This document shows positions 34,792 to 43,980 of a stretch of 64,000 nt of DNA, one piece after another (the stretch's first letter is position 1; each line of letters starts with the position of its first letter). The notes under the pieces were generated by a model, which did no database searches, had not been told where the DNA came from, and saw only the letters and a list, made by a program, of their open reading frames with translations. Source of the stretch: Alphaproteobacteria bacterium (GTDB taxonomy: Bacteria; Pseudomonadota; Alphaproteobacteria; Caulobacterales; Aquidulcibacteraceae); contig JAIXQA010000063.1 in the NCBI GenBank assembly GCA_027485915.1, forward strand, positions 1 to 64,000, in the 5' to 3' direction. A program made the position numbers and the translations under genes.

Positions 34792-35847
34792 CTAGTGGAT
34801 CGGTGCCAAATCTGCACGGATGGCACGCAGCGCCTCGAGCGTTGCCAGACTTCGATCAAGATTGAGAGCCTCCACCTTCGTTCGAACTTCCCGCACATGG
34901 CTCCAAGCCTTGGCGGCAGCATCGGTGCCAGCACCGGCCGCAAGTCTTGCCAGCAAAACACTTTCACCCGGCTCAATCTCAGAAATGTCCAGTCCAAGAC
35001 CTGCCCTTCCCGCACGCGCCAGCCAATCTTCCATCATGTCAAATACGGCATGAAAGCGGTCTGCATCACCACAGGCCTCAGCCAATGACAGGGCTTCGTC
35101 CAATGGTGCGCGGGGTAGACCCGATAGGTGGCGGGAAAGCGAACCATAAAGTTTGGCCGCGTTCAAAGACGCTAAAGCGCGCGCCCGGCCGGGCCGCCCC
35201 GCTCCTAGAGCACGCGTTGTCGAATCAATATCGGGCAAAGCCTTTGCCATGGCATCTTCTGACAGGCTCGAAAGATCCAGCCTTCGACAGCGCGACCGCA
35301 AAGTTGGCAATAATCGACCGGGCGCATGGGCGAGCAAGATAAGGGTGCCCCCTGGCGGCGGCTCCTCTAAAGTCTTCAAAAGCGCGTTGGCGGCGTTTGA
35401 GCTCATCTCATCTGCACAATCCACAATGCCCACCCGCGCGCCCCCTGCGCCATCTGACGTCATGGTAAAAAACTGCGTCAGGTCGCGAATGGCAGCAACG
35501 GTCACATCGCGCTTGATCTCGCCCTTTTCAGGGTCTAGCCGCGTGGCCGTGCGCAGATCAGCGTGGGAGCCCTGAGCAATTTTACGGCTGACCGCGTCAT
35601 CTGGTACGCTGGCAAGCGGGCTAAAGCCCGCAGGGGCCGCCCCCAAAAGCCTGCGCGCAAAGCGATAAGCCAAGGTGGCCTTGCCCACACCCTTGGGCCC
35701 AGTAAACAGCCAAGCATGGTGCGACCGCCCGCCAGAAAGGCTTTCGGCCAATTCTGTTTCAGCCGCTTCATGCCCAAAGAGCTCAAAAACCGAACGCGGG
35801 TGCGGCGACCCCGGTTCTTGATCTGGCGATAGGACCTCTTCACTCAT
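34792..35847 (-). CDS. holB: DNA polymerase III subunit delta'
   Basis: A 351-residue clamp-loader subunit. It has a P-loop-like GPKGVGKATLAYRFARRLL, the sensor/Walker B region VDCADEMSSNAANALLKTLEE and the SRC motif in LLPTLRSRCRRLDL. The zinc-binding cysteines of other clamp-loader proteins are absent, as is common in alphaproteobacteria. With DnaX (also in this window) and delta it loads the sliding clamp. It overlaps tmk by four bases, so the two are translated together. Confidence 0.93.
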   Translation of the reverse strand: MSEEVLSPDQEPGSPHPRSVFELFGHEAAETELAESLSGGRSHHAWLFTGPKGVGKATLAYRFARRLLGAAPAGFSPLASVPDDAVSRKIAQGSHADLRTATRLDPEKGEIKRDVTVAAIRDLTQFFTMTSDGAGGARVGIVDCADEMSSNAANALLKTLEEPPPGGTLILLAHAPGRLLPTLRSRCRRLDLSSLSEDAMAKALPDIDSTTRALGAGRPGRARALASLNAAKLYGSLSRHLSGLPRAPLDEALSLAEACGDADRFHAVFDMMEDWLARAGRAGLGLDISEIEPGESVLLARLAAGAGTDAAAKAWSHVREVRTKVEALNLDRSLATLEALRAIRADLAPIH

Positions 35848-36476
35848 GATAGGCTCAAGCGGTCAATCAGCAGCGTCCAAGCTGCCTCAGCCAGCTCTTC
35901 AGGGCTAACAGAGGCATCTAACACACCACACCGATGCTGATAAGTATTTGCAATTTCGAGATAGGCAGCGCGAAGCGCTGTATGAAACGCAAAGGCCTTG
36001 CCTTCAAACCGATCTTCAGTACCGCGACGCGCCGCCGCACGTTTCAGGCCGATGGCGGGATCAATATCGAGGATAAGTGTTAAGTCAGGCTGGGTTTGAC
36101 CAACAATCAAAGCATCGAGTGCTTCAACGGCTTCCCGCCCTGCCCCGCCCGCTTGACCTTGATACGCGCGGGTGGAATCGGAAAACCGGTCACATAAAAC
36201 AATGGCACCGCGCCTTAAAGCAGGTCGGATTAAGCGCTCAAGATGATCTTCCCGCGCGGCAAAGAAGAGACACAATTCTGACAAAGCGGTCCAGCGATCG
36301 GCTGCGCCAGTCACCAAAAGCGCCCGGATCGCCTCTGCTCCCGGTGTTCCACCGGGCTCCCGCGTGAGCACTACTTCATGGCCAGATGCTTCGAGCCGTG
36401 CCTTTAGCGTTGCCAGCAAGGTGGTTTTCCCTGCCCCCTCGCCGCCTTCCAAGGTGATGAAATGGCCGCCCGTCAT
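35844..36476 (-). CDS. tmk: Thymidylate kinase
   Basis: A 210-residue kinase that phosphorylates dTMP to dTDP. The P-loop EGGEGAGKTTLLATLKARL, the REPGG motif LTREPGGTPGAEAIR and the DRFSDSTRAYQG substrate motif are intact. It overlaps holB (ATGA) and lies 93 bases downstream of rlpA on the same strand. In many relatives a D-alanyl-D-alanine carboxypeptidase gene lies between rlpA and tmk; it is missing here. Confidence 0.96.
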   Translation of the reverse strand: MTGGHFITLEGGEGAGKTTLLATLKARLEASGHEVVLTREPGGTPGAEAIRALLVTGAADRWTALSELCLFFAAREDHLERLIRPALRRGAIVLCDRFSDSTRAYQGQAGGAGREAVEALDALIVGQTQPDLTLILDIDPAIGLKRAAARRGTEDRFEGKAFAFHTALRAAYLEIANTYQHRCGVLDASVSPEELAEAAWTLLIDRLSLS

Positions 36477-36569
36477 GCCTCAAGACCTGTCTGCTTCATG
36501 GTGAAGACAGAAGTGACCCGCCAGCCTGCTCTAGGCAAGGCCTGTGATGCAGTCTTGTTTTAGTCTCTT

Positions 36570-37802
36570 CTAGCGCGAAGCCATGATATGGGCTCCGCTA
36601 ACGCCGTGCCCTGACACTGTTTCGGCCAAGGCCGCCGCTTCGGATTGGCTTTGCACCGGCCCAATCAGGATCCGGTAGAGGCTAGCACCGGACGCAGTCT
36701 CGGTTTCAACGATTTTTGCCGGACCGATTGCTGAGACTTGGATCAACGCACGCTCAGCATTGGCCCGACGGGAGAACGCTCCCGCCTGAACATAAAGACC
36801 GGCTGCGACCTCATCGCTGCTGACGCTTGTGGCCTTTACGGGTCGCTCAGACTTTTGTTCTGCTACCCGTGTAACCGGTGCGGCAGGAGCCGCGATTGGC
36901 GTGGGAGTGGTCCACTTTTCTTCGTCGCTGGGTGCTGTCAAATTTGCTGCAGTTACCAAGGGCTCTGGGTCGGCGGGGCCAATATAGCGCACACGAACTT
37001 GGGTCGAGCCTTGCTGCCGGTAGCCAAGGAGTTCTGCACCACGCGCGGAAAGGTCAATCAATCGATCTGACACAAAAGGTCCACGATCATTGACCCGCAC
37101 CACCATCGAGCGGCCATTGGTCAAATTGGTTACTTCGACCAGGCTTGGAATCGGCAAAGTGGGGTGGGCAGCGCTGACCATATTCATGTCGAACAGTTCG
37201 CCATTGGCAGTCGACTTGCCATGAAAGTCGCGGCCATACCAAGAAGCAGTCCCCACTTCATTATAGTCCGGCTCATGGGTCGGAATGTACCACGTGCCAT
37301 TGACCTGATAGGGGGCACCGATTTTTTGGAAAGCTTGCACATCGGCTGGGCGCACAGACGGCGTGGCTTCTGGCTCTGATGCGCGGATGGAGATGGGCGA
37401 TAGGCGTGGGGCGCGCTCAATTGGCGCAGCTTCTCTCGGTGCCCGTGTCGTTATAGGCGGAAGTGCTGCGGTCTGTACGCGCTCAATCGGCGCGCCTGGT
37501 GTGACAGGGGCAGCCTGTGTTCTAGTCGCAAGAATCATCGGTTTCTGCGCCACGCTTACAGGCTCGCGGACAGGCTTACGAACTGCCTTTGTGGTTGGCA
37601 TAGCCTCGGTCGAAGCAGCCTCGCTATTGATAGCGGGTGTCGGCGGGCGGGCATTGGGCGCGGCGTCTGCAGGTTGTGCTGCAAAACCAGCTGCGATAAC
37701 TAAAAGGCTTGTCCAAAGCGGACCAGCGATGCCAAATTCTGTAATTCTGTTTTGAAAACAATGCGTCACTGCCAAATTACTCTGTGCCGTTTTCCGGACC
37801 AT
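36570..37802 (-). CDS. rlpA: Septal-ring lytic transglycosylase, RlpA type, with SPOR domain
   Basis: A 410-residue exported protein. A signal sequence with a long polar n-region (hydrophobic core FGIAGPLWTSLLVIAAGFAA) is followed by a proline/alanine/threonine-rich linker, the double-psi beta-barrel domain at about 175-270 (VGTASWYGRDFHGKSTANGE and VVRVNDRGPFVSDRLIDLS) and a C-terminal SPOR domain (GLYVQAGAFSRRANAERAL). RlpA cuts denuded glycan strands at the septum, and SPOR binds them. I prefer the ATG at 37802, with GGTGGG upstream, over another at 37817. Confidence 0.9.
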   Translation of the reverse strand: MVRKTAQSNLAVTHCFQNRITEFGIAGPLWTSLLVIAAGFAAQPADAAPNARPPTPAINSEAASTEAMPTTKAVRKPVREPVSVAQKPMILATRTQAAPVTPGAPIERVQTAALPPITTRAPREAAPIERAPRLSPISIRASEPEATPSVRPADVQAFQKIGAPYQVNGTWYIPTHEPDYNEVGTASWYGRDFHGKSTANGELFDMNMVSAAHPTLPIPSLVEVTNLTNGRSMVVRVNDRGPFVSDRLIDLSARGAELLGYRQQGSTQVRVRYIGPADPEPLVTAANLTAPSDEEKWTTPTPIAAPAAPVTRVAEQKSERPVKATSVSSDEVAAGLYVQAGAFSRRANAERALIQVSAIGPAKIVETETASGASLYRILIGPVQSQSEAAALAETVSGHGVSGAHIMASR

Positions 37803-37969
37803 TGTGTGTCCCACCATATTGGTCTGCAGTAGTTTCTGCAGACAGTCTTATCGCGCCGGTTGATCCGACTGCGGGTTGCACACTACAAGAGAGGTTTGAA
37901 ATCAACGCTTGGAAATTAGGTCGAATTTTATCGATCTGGCATTTTCTTTCAGGCATGACGTCAAAGCGC

Positions 37970-38059
37970 GGACAGGTGGCCGAGTGGTTTAAGGCAGCGG
38001 TCTTGAAAACCGCCGTAGGTGGAAGCCTACCGTGGGTTCGAATCCCACCCTGTCCGCCA
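37970..38059 (+). tRNA. tRNA-Ser (anticodon TGA)
   Basis: A 90-base tRNA with encoded CCA. The acceptor stem GGACAGG pairs with CCTGTCC. The D-arm GGCCGAGTGGTTTAAGG, anticodon loop CTTGAAA (anticodon TGA), long class II variable arm TAGGTGGAAGCCTA and T-arm GTGGGTTCGAATCCCAC are all present. It is isolated, divergent from rlpA. Confidence 0.97.
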
Positions 38060-38230
38060 GTTTTCTGAGTAGATTGTGTTCGCTCTGGCCCCGGGAGTAG
38101 GGCGATTGCGCAAACTTGCGGCTGCGCTACCTCAACGCCCCCTTGACCCTCTCCCCACAACACCGGATACATTGGGATAATAAAAGCGGGCATCCAGAAG
38201 CGCGCAAACAAGCAATTCTTGGGGGGTGAG

Positions 38231-39931
38231 ATGCACTATAAGGAACTCAAACAGGCTTGGGCTGAACTGACCTCTCCTGGCCAACCTTTCGAGATTGAAG
38301 AGATTGAGGTTCGTGGCAGCCTGATCCGCAGCTATAAGCACGCCCCGCCCAATATACGCGCCGTATGGCTCTCCACCATTGCCTTTCGCGACCTAGAATA
38401 TCTCATCTATCAGGATGAGCGTATGACCTATGGTCAAGCCCATGAGCGCGTAAACGCGATTGCGGCTTGGTTGTGGGGTCAGGGCGTACGGCGCGGTGAT
38501 CGTGTGGCCGTCGCCATGCGCAATTATCCCGAATGGATGTTGCTTTATTGGGCTTGTGTTTCGATTGGCGTGGCTTGTGTCGGCATGAATGCTTGGTGGA
38601 TCACCGAGGAACTCGAATATGGCTTGAAGGATTCTGGCCCCAAAGTGTTGTTTTGCGATTCAGAGCGTCTCGCCCGCGTTATGGAGCGCCCGCAAATGGC
38701 CGATGGTATCACGCTGGTTGGCGTGCGCTGCGCCACTCTGCCCCCTCGCGTTTTGGCTTATGAAGAGGTTGTCGCGAATGGCGGTGCCATGCCAGAGGTC
38801 GACATTGATCCAGATGATGATGCCTGCATATTTTACACTTCAGGCACCACAGGATTCCCAAAAGGCGCGCAATTGACCCATCGCGGCTGCGTCGCCAACC
38901 TGATGAATATGAGTTTTTCAGGCCAAGTCCAGGGTCTGGCAACCTTGCGCGCCAATGGCATAGACCCGGCGAGCGTGCCGCCACCAAACCCGCCTGTGGG
39001 TCTGATCACGACGCCCCTCTTCCACGTCACGGCCAATAATTGCGCCGCCTATGTTGCGACAGCCAGCGGCGGGAAAATGGTGCTCATGTATAAATGGGAT
39101 GCCGGCGCCGCGCTGCGCCTGATTGAGACCGAAAGGGTGACAGCCATGAGTGGGGTGCCGACGATGGCGCGCGAAGTCATCACCCATCCCGATTTTGCCA
39201 AGACCGATACATCAAGCCTATTGACGCTTGGCGGCGGTGGGGCGCAATTGCAACCCGACCTTGTCGCCAAGATTGACGCGTCCGTCCCAACCGCCCGACC
39301 CAATACGGGCTATGGTATGACAGAGACCTGCGGCATCATCACGGCCGTGAGTGCTGATTTCTTTGTCGATAAGCCTGCGAGCTGCGGCCCTGCTATGCCA
39401 ACATTTGAAGCCCGCTGTGTTGATGACAATGGCAATTTCCTACCCGTTGGCGAGATGGGCGAGTTGTGGGTCAAGGGCGCGCCGGTGATCAAAGGCTATT
39501 TGAACCGGCCTGACGCTACCAAAGAAAGCATCACCGACGGTTGGCTGCACACAGGCGATGTAGCAGGCATCGATGAAGATGGCTTTATCTTCCTCGTCGA
39601 CCGCAAGAAGGACATGGTGTTGCGCGGCGGTGAAAACGTCTATTGCGTCGAAGTAGAAGCCGTGGCCTATCGCCACCCAGCTGTGGCTGAATGCTGTGTC
39701 TTTGGTGTACCTGACGACCGCTTAGGCGAAGAAGTCGGGGCAGCCATCTTGGTGCGGTCAGATGCCAATTTGACGGCTCAAGAGCTGCGCGAGCATTGTC
39801 TGGCGCTGATGGCGAAACACAAAGTCCCCCGCTATGTCTGGTTCCTAAATGAGGCCATTCCGCGCAATGCATCGGGCAAATTCCTAAAGCGCGCGCTGAA
39901 GGAAAGCTTGAAAGTAGAAGAGGCGCATTAG
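38231..39931 (+). CDS. AMP-forming fatty-acid/acyl-CoA ligase
   Basis: A 566-residue acyl-CoA synthetase. The AMP motif is FYTSGTTGFPKGAQLTHRG, followed by NTGYGMTETCGI, the hinge DGWLHTGDVAGIDEDGFIF with VDRKKDMVLRGGENVYCVE, and the catalytic lysine in RNASGKFLKRAL. Its style matches class I acyl-CoA synthetases of medium- to long-chain acids. The ATG at 38231 follows GGGGGGTGAG; an upstream in-frame TTG at 38219 is part of that site. The gene stands alone, followed by a membrane AraC regulator that may or may not control it. Confidence 0.9.
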   Translation: MHYKELKQAWAELTSPGQPFEIEEIEVRGSLIRSYKHAPPNIRAVWLSTIAFRDLEYLIYQDERMTYGQAHERVNAIAAWLWGQGVRRGDRVAVAMRNYPEWMLLYWACVSIGVACVGMNAWWITEELEYGLKDSGPKVLFCDSERLARVMERPQMADGITLVGVRCATLPPRVLAYEEVVANGGAMPEVDIDPDDDACIFYTSGTTGFPKGAQLTHRGCVANLMNMSFSGQVQGLATLRANGIDPASVPPPNPPVGLITTPLFHVTANNCAAYVATASGGKMVLMYKWDAGAALRLIETERVTAMSGVPTMAREVITHPDFAKTDTSSLLTLGGGGAQLQPDLVAKIDASVPTARPNTGYGMTETCGIITAVSADFFVDKPASCGPAMPTFEARCVDDNGNFLPVGEMGELWVKGAPVIKGYLNRPDATKESITDGWLHTGDVAGIDEDGFIFLVDRKKDMVLRGGENVYCVEVEAVAYRHPAVAECCVFGVPDDRLGEEVGAAILVRSDANLTAQELREHCLALMAKHKVPRYVWFLNEAIPRNASGKFLKRALKESLKVEEAH

Positions 39932-39987
39932 GGAATTGGACCAGACTGTGGATTGATCCCGCAAGCAGACCGCCTTAGGCTTGAGTG

Positions 39988-41106
39988 ATGATTTCCTTTG
40001 GCATTCTCAGCATCAGCCTCTTGCTTCTTGCTGGGCAAAGTGTGGTTTTGGCTCTCTTGCTGTGGTTTGCTCGGGACACCCGAGTGGCTAACCGGTTTCT
40101 AGCTGGCCTCATCTTCGCTATCGCGATGATGGTAACGCCCTATATCATTGGGTTTGCTGGTTTTTATGATGCTTATCCTTGGTTGAGTTTTGCCCCTTTC
40201 TCAACCAGCCTGTCCTTTGGCCCCCTCCTATATCTTCATACCCACACGCTGATCCATGGAAAGGTCCCACGAAGTTGGAGACTGCATCTGCTGCCTTATG
40301 CTGTGCAGTTTCTCAGCCAAGCCTTGGTCTTCCCGCTGCCCTTGGCGATGAAAAACGCATGGGATAGCTTCGCCCATGCGTCCGTGATTGATCCTTTTTT
40401 GACCATCGCAAGCTTGGTCTCAATTGCCATTTATGGCGGGATGATTTGGCGGTTGTATCAAGCCTATCGGGCCGAGCTTGCCCAGACCCGAGCCGACGAT
40501 GCCCAATTTGATCCCTCCTGGGTACGCCATGCCCTAATTGGCGTCCTTTGTTTAGGCCTTGTTTGGCTCGGATTTTTTCTGGCCGACCAGCTTGATCCCA
40601 CCCGCAATTATTTTGACGATTATTGGATGTATATGGGTGTAGCCGCCTTGGGCGTCTATCTGGGGATAGCGGGTTGGGCCAATAGTCATGTGCGTTATCC
40701 GGCGCTAGAAAGGACTACCACCTCAACGATGGAGGCTGTCACCCAAAGTGTCGAGCGCGATTGGCTTGGCATGGGTACCCAATTTGCTGAAATCGTTGAG
40801 GCGCAACAACTCTGGCGCGACCCGGATCTAACGCTCACCTCACTTGCGAAAGCCCTGGGCACCAATACGACCTATTTGTCGCGTGCACTGAATGAAGGCT
40901 TGGGCAAGAGCTTTAGCGCCTTCATCAATGCCCGACGGGTGACTGAGGCAAAGACCTTGATCGCCCAAAGTGGTCAAACCTCGGACCTCATGGCGATTGC
41001 CTTCCAAGCGGGCTTTAACTCCAAGGCGAGTTTTAATCGGGCCTTCTCGGAATTTGCGGGGACTAGCCCTTCTGCTTGGCGGCGTAGCCAACGCCTCAAA
41101 TCATAA
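39988..41106 (+). CDS. Membrane-embedded AraC-family regulator
   Basis: A 372-residue protein with about seven hydrophobic helices in residues 1-230 (first: ISFGILSISLLLLAGQSVVL) and an AraC-type DNA-binding domain at about 265-368 (LTSLAKALGTNTTYLSRALN, then the second helix-turn-helix AFQAGFNSKASFNRAFSEFA and TSPSAWR). Such 7TM-AraC proteins are thought to sense a signal in or across the membrane. A GTG three bases before the ATG is an alternative start. It lies 130 bases upstream of an exported S41 peptidase on the same strand, a possible target. Confidence 0.88.
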   Translation: MISFGILSISLLLLAGQSVVLALLLWFARDTRVANRFLAGLIFAIAMMVTPYIIGFAGFYDAYPWLSFAPFSTSLSFGPLLYLHTHTLIHGKVPRSWRLHLLPYAVQFLSQALVFPLPLAMKNAWDSFAHASVIDPFLTIASLVSIAIYGGMIWRLYQAYRAELAQTRADDAQFDPSWVRHALIGVLCLGLVWLGFFLADQLDPTRNYFDDYWMYMGVAALGVYLGIAGWANSHVRYPALERTTTSTMEAVTQSVERDWLGMGTQFAEIVEAQQLWRDPDLTLTSLAKALGTNTTYLSRALNEGLGKSFSAFINARRVTEAKTLIAQSGQTSDLMAIAFQAGFNSKASFNRAFSEFAGTSPSAWRRSQRLKS

Positions 41107-41236
41107 AATACGCCGCACGATCTTGGTCAATTGTCTCATATCTTGAATTCAAACACGCCTTTTGGCTTTTGAGGCGCGCGCGAGGCTAAGTAGGGGTTAG
41201 CTCATGGCTACATCCACACCTGATTAGGAACCCAGT

Positions 41237-43255
41237 ATGCGCATACTCTCTCTATTCGCCGTCGCAGGCCTTTTTGCCTTAAGCCCTGTCCCGCTAAGCC
41301 CAGCTTTGGCGGCAACACCCCAAGCAAGTATAGCTGCTTCGAGCCTTGCTGCTTGGCCAGTGCGGATCATGAGCGCTGCAGAAGCCCAAGCCGATGTTGC
41401 ACTCATGCGCCGGGCGCTGGAGACTGTGCATCCTGGCCTATATCGCCGTGCGACGAAGGGGCAAATGGATCAAGCCTTCGCCGCGCTGGAACAACATGTA
41501 AAGCAACCAATCGCGACCACGGAACTGTATCGCCTGATATCATTGACGCTGGCTAAGATTGCCTGCAACCACACCAAAGCCGAACAACCCCCAGAATTAG
41601 AGGCTTGGCGGAAAGACCACCCTAGCCATCTGCCGTTTCGGTTTCAGATTGTGGAAGGCAGGATGATTGTGGTCGGTATCGATCCAACTCAAACAGGTCT
41701 GACCATCGGTGCCGAAGTAACCCAGATCAATGGACGCAAGGTTACTGAACTGATTGCAACTTTGGGAGCCTATGTGCCTATTGATGGGCATACGATTTGG
41801 AGCAGGGCATACGGCCTTGCCGATGATTCAGACCTCATGGGCTCTGATTTTGATCATTTCTATCCTTATGTCTTTGGTGTCGCCCAGAAATTTGCCATTC
41901 AATTCAGAGCGCCGGATCAATCGCGGCTTGAAACCACGATCTTAAGGCCTGTCTCCTTCAAGGCTTGGCAAACCCTGAAATGGCCTGGCCCTGCGTTTCG
42001 ATCCAATTTCGGTGACACGACGTCTTGGCACACGATTGATCCCGAGACGGCCTACCTCAAAGTCGAAACCTTTGTGAATTACCGCAAACCAGTCAATGCA
42101 ACGGCGTTTTACGATCAGATTTTTTCCAAGATCAACGAAAGCGGCGTCCAGCACTTAATTGTGGACTTGCGGGATAATGGCGGCGGCTCAGGCGATGCAA
42201 CCTATGCCTTGGCAGATTTTCTAGCACAAAAGCCCTATGTTTGGAACAAAGCCATTTCCTACAAAACTCTGCGTTATGGTGATCTGCCGGACCATATCGA
42301 CACGTGGGGCGACCGGGAAGCAATCTTCAAAGCGCCACTCGCCAACTTCACCAAGACCGCCCAAGGCTATGAGGAGATCCCAGTAAATTCACCGGAGGAA
42401 TTATTACCCCGTAGACCTGCGGCCAATGCGTTTAAGGGGCGTGTGACAATCCTGACAAGCCCAGCCAATGGATCGGGCTCAACCATGTTGATCTCAAAAC
42501 TGCGCGATCTTGGCCGCGTCAGCCTTGTCGGCGGCAAGGCGGGCGGTAGCGGCGATGGACCCACAGCGGGGCGCATATTCAATGTCAAATTGCCCAATAG
42601 CGGTATCGAAATCCGCGTGCCCAATGCATTTAACCAGATGCAAGTTCAGAACTTTGAGGCCCATGGCGGCGTAACGCCAGACCTATTGGTGGAACCGAGC
42701 GTAGATGACGTGCGACGGGGGCAAGACTCGGTCCTTGCAGCAGCCATCGCGGCACCGACACCTGTCGTTTCAACGAAAGTAGCAAGTACCTCCCCTGCCC
42801 TCCTGTCGCGTTTGACAGGTCATTGGACCGGAACGTTGGAGTATCGCGACTATCAGTCTGACAAGCGGGTGACATTGCCCACGTTGATGCATGGCGCTGT
42901 CGCACCAGATGGACAAAGCGTGAAATTGCGCTTTACCTATGATGATGGGCCGGGCAAGACCGTCTATGGCGGTTTTAGGTTAGTGATTGATGATCAAGAA
43001 GCCATCGCCTCGAAAATTGAAGAGGACGGCCAGCCAGACCTCTACCGCATCATCGGTGATCTGACGGGCAAAGGATCAAGCGCCACGACCTTGGTTTTGT
43101 GGGGCCACGGCAGCGAAAACGATCAAGCAGTCGATGTGCGCGAAACTTTGACGATTTCAGACACAAGCTACGAATTGTTGCGCGAGACCCGACTGAAAGG
43201 CCAAGGAACGTTCCAGTTCCGCCACATCTATCGTTTCACACGTCAGCAGCAATAA
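41237..43255 (+). CDS. Exported S41-family (C-terminal processing) peptidase
   Basis: A 672-residue protein with a signal peptide (MRILSLFAVAGLFALSPVPL, cleavage near ALA). It has the Tsp-like domain at about 200-490: HLIVDLRDNGGGSGDATY, then TILTSPANGSGSTMLIS with the likely catalytic serine and the VGGKAGGSGDGPTAG loop. A PDZ-like region at about 130-170 (IGAEVTQINGRKV) precedes it, and the C-terminal 150 residues are a beta-rich domain of unknown kind. It lies just downstream of the membrane AraC regulator. The substrate is unknown. Confidence 0.88.
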   Translation: MRILSLFAVAGLFALSPVPLSPALAATPQASIAASSLAAWPVRIMSAAEAQADVALMRRALETVHPGLYRRATKGQMDQAFAALEQHVKQPIATTELYRLISLTLAKIACNHTKAEQPPELEAWRKDHPSHLPFRFQIVEGRMIVVGIDPTQTGLTIGAEVTQINGRKVTELIATLGAYVPIDGHTIWSRAYGLADDSDLMGSDFDHFYPYVFGVAQKFAIQFRAPDQSRLETTILRPVSFKAWQTLKWPGPAFRSNFGDTTSWHTIDPETAYLKVETFVNYRKPVNATAFYDQIFSKINESGVQHLIVDLRDNGGGSGDATYALADFLAQKPYVWNKAISYKTLRYGDLPDHIDTWGDREAIFKAPLANFTKTAQGYEEIPVNSPEELLPRRPAANAFKGRVTILTSPANGSGSTMLISKLRDLGRVSLVGGKAGGSGDGPTAGRIFNVKLPNSGIEIRVPNAFNQMQVQNFEAHGGVTPDLLVEPSVDDVRRGQDSVLAAAIAAPTPVVSTKVASTSPALLSRLTGHWTGTLEYRDYQSDKRVTLPTLMHGAVAPDGQSVKLRFTYDDGPGKTVYGGFRLVIDDQEAIASKIEEDGQPDLYRIIGDLTGKGSSATTLVLWGHGSENDQAVDVRETLTISDTSYELLRETRLKGQGTFQFRHIYRFTRQQQ

Positions 43256-43261
43256 TAGGGC

Positions 43262-43948
43262 TTACCGCTTCTTTTTGGCTTTCGTTGCCGCTTTTACAGG
43301 TGGCTTTGGTTTTGGGGGTGGCGGTGGGTCAGTACGGATCGCCGTCACCACAATGGGCACCACAGGGGCCTTGCCTGGAAATGGACCACCAGTGGGCGCA
43401 CGCTCGACCTTTGCCATGGCTTCCACCACGTCCCAGCCCGCCGTTACGCGCCCGAAAACGGCATAGCCTGTGGTATTGGGTGGGGCTTTGGGGTCCGCGT
43501 TGAGGGAGGGATTATCGGCCAGGTCGAAATAGAAGCTGGAATGCCCTGAATTGGTCGCATCGCCGCGTGCGAGGGCAACAGCGCCTTTGACATGTCTATT
43601 GGTGGCTGTCTCTAGCTCTATCGGACTAAGCGGGGGATAGCGGCCCTTAAACTGTGCGTCCAAATCGCCGATTTGGACTATAAAGCCCGGCTCGATCCGG
43701 AAGAAGGAAGCACCAATATAATGATTTGTCTGAAACATTTTCAGCATATGGGCGCTAGTCTTAGGCGCTCCCACAGGATCCAACGTGATCTCAATCTCAC
43801 CCATTGTGGTGGTCAGGAAGACTTTTGGCGCGGGAACGATGACGGATGTCCCAGATACGGGCTCGACGGTCGGGACAGTCGTTTGGGCAAAGGCTGCGCT
43901 TGCCGCCAACAAAACGGTAAAACTTGCGAAAAAAGCACGACGTTTCAC
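43262..43948 (-). CDS. Exported cyclophilin-type peptidyl-prolyl isomerase
   Basis: A 228-residue secreted protein with a signal peptide (KRRAFFASFTVLLAASAAFA). The cyclophilin domain shows TTMGEIEITLDPVGAPKT, GASFFRIEPGFIVQIGD, VKGAVALARG and NTTGYAVFGRVTAGWDVVE. The C-terminal tail is proline/lysine-rich (PPPPPKPKPPVKAATKAKKK). I prefer the GTG at 43948, preceded by GAGGGG, because it opens directly on the signal peptide; a TTG at 43972 would add eight residues. It converges with the S41 gene with only six bases between. Confidence 0.92.
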   Translation of the reverse strand: MKRRAFFASFTVLLAASAAFAQTTVPTVEPVSGTSVIVPAPKVFLTTTMGEIEITLDPVGAPKTSAHMLKMFQTNHYIGASFFRIEPGFIVQIGDLDAQFKGRYPPLSPIELETATNRHVKGAVALARGDATNSGHSSFYFDLADNPSLNADPKAPPNTTGYAVFGRVTAGWDVVEAMAKVERAPTGGPFPGKAPVVPIVVTAIRTDPPPPPKPKPPVKAATKAKKKR

Positions 43949-43980
43949 TTCATGGCCCCTCTTCCCAGTCAAGGCATATC

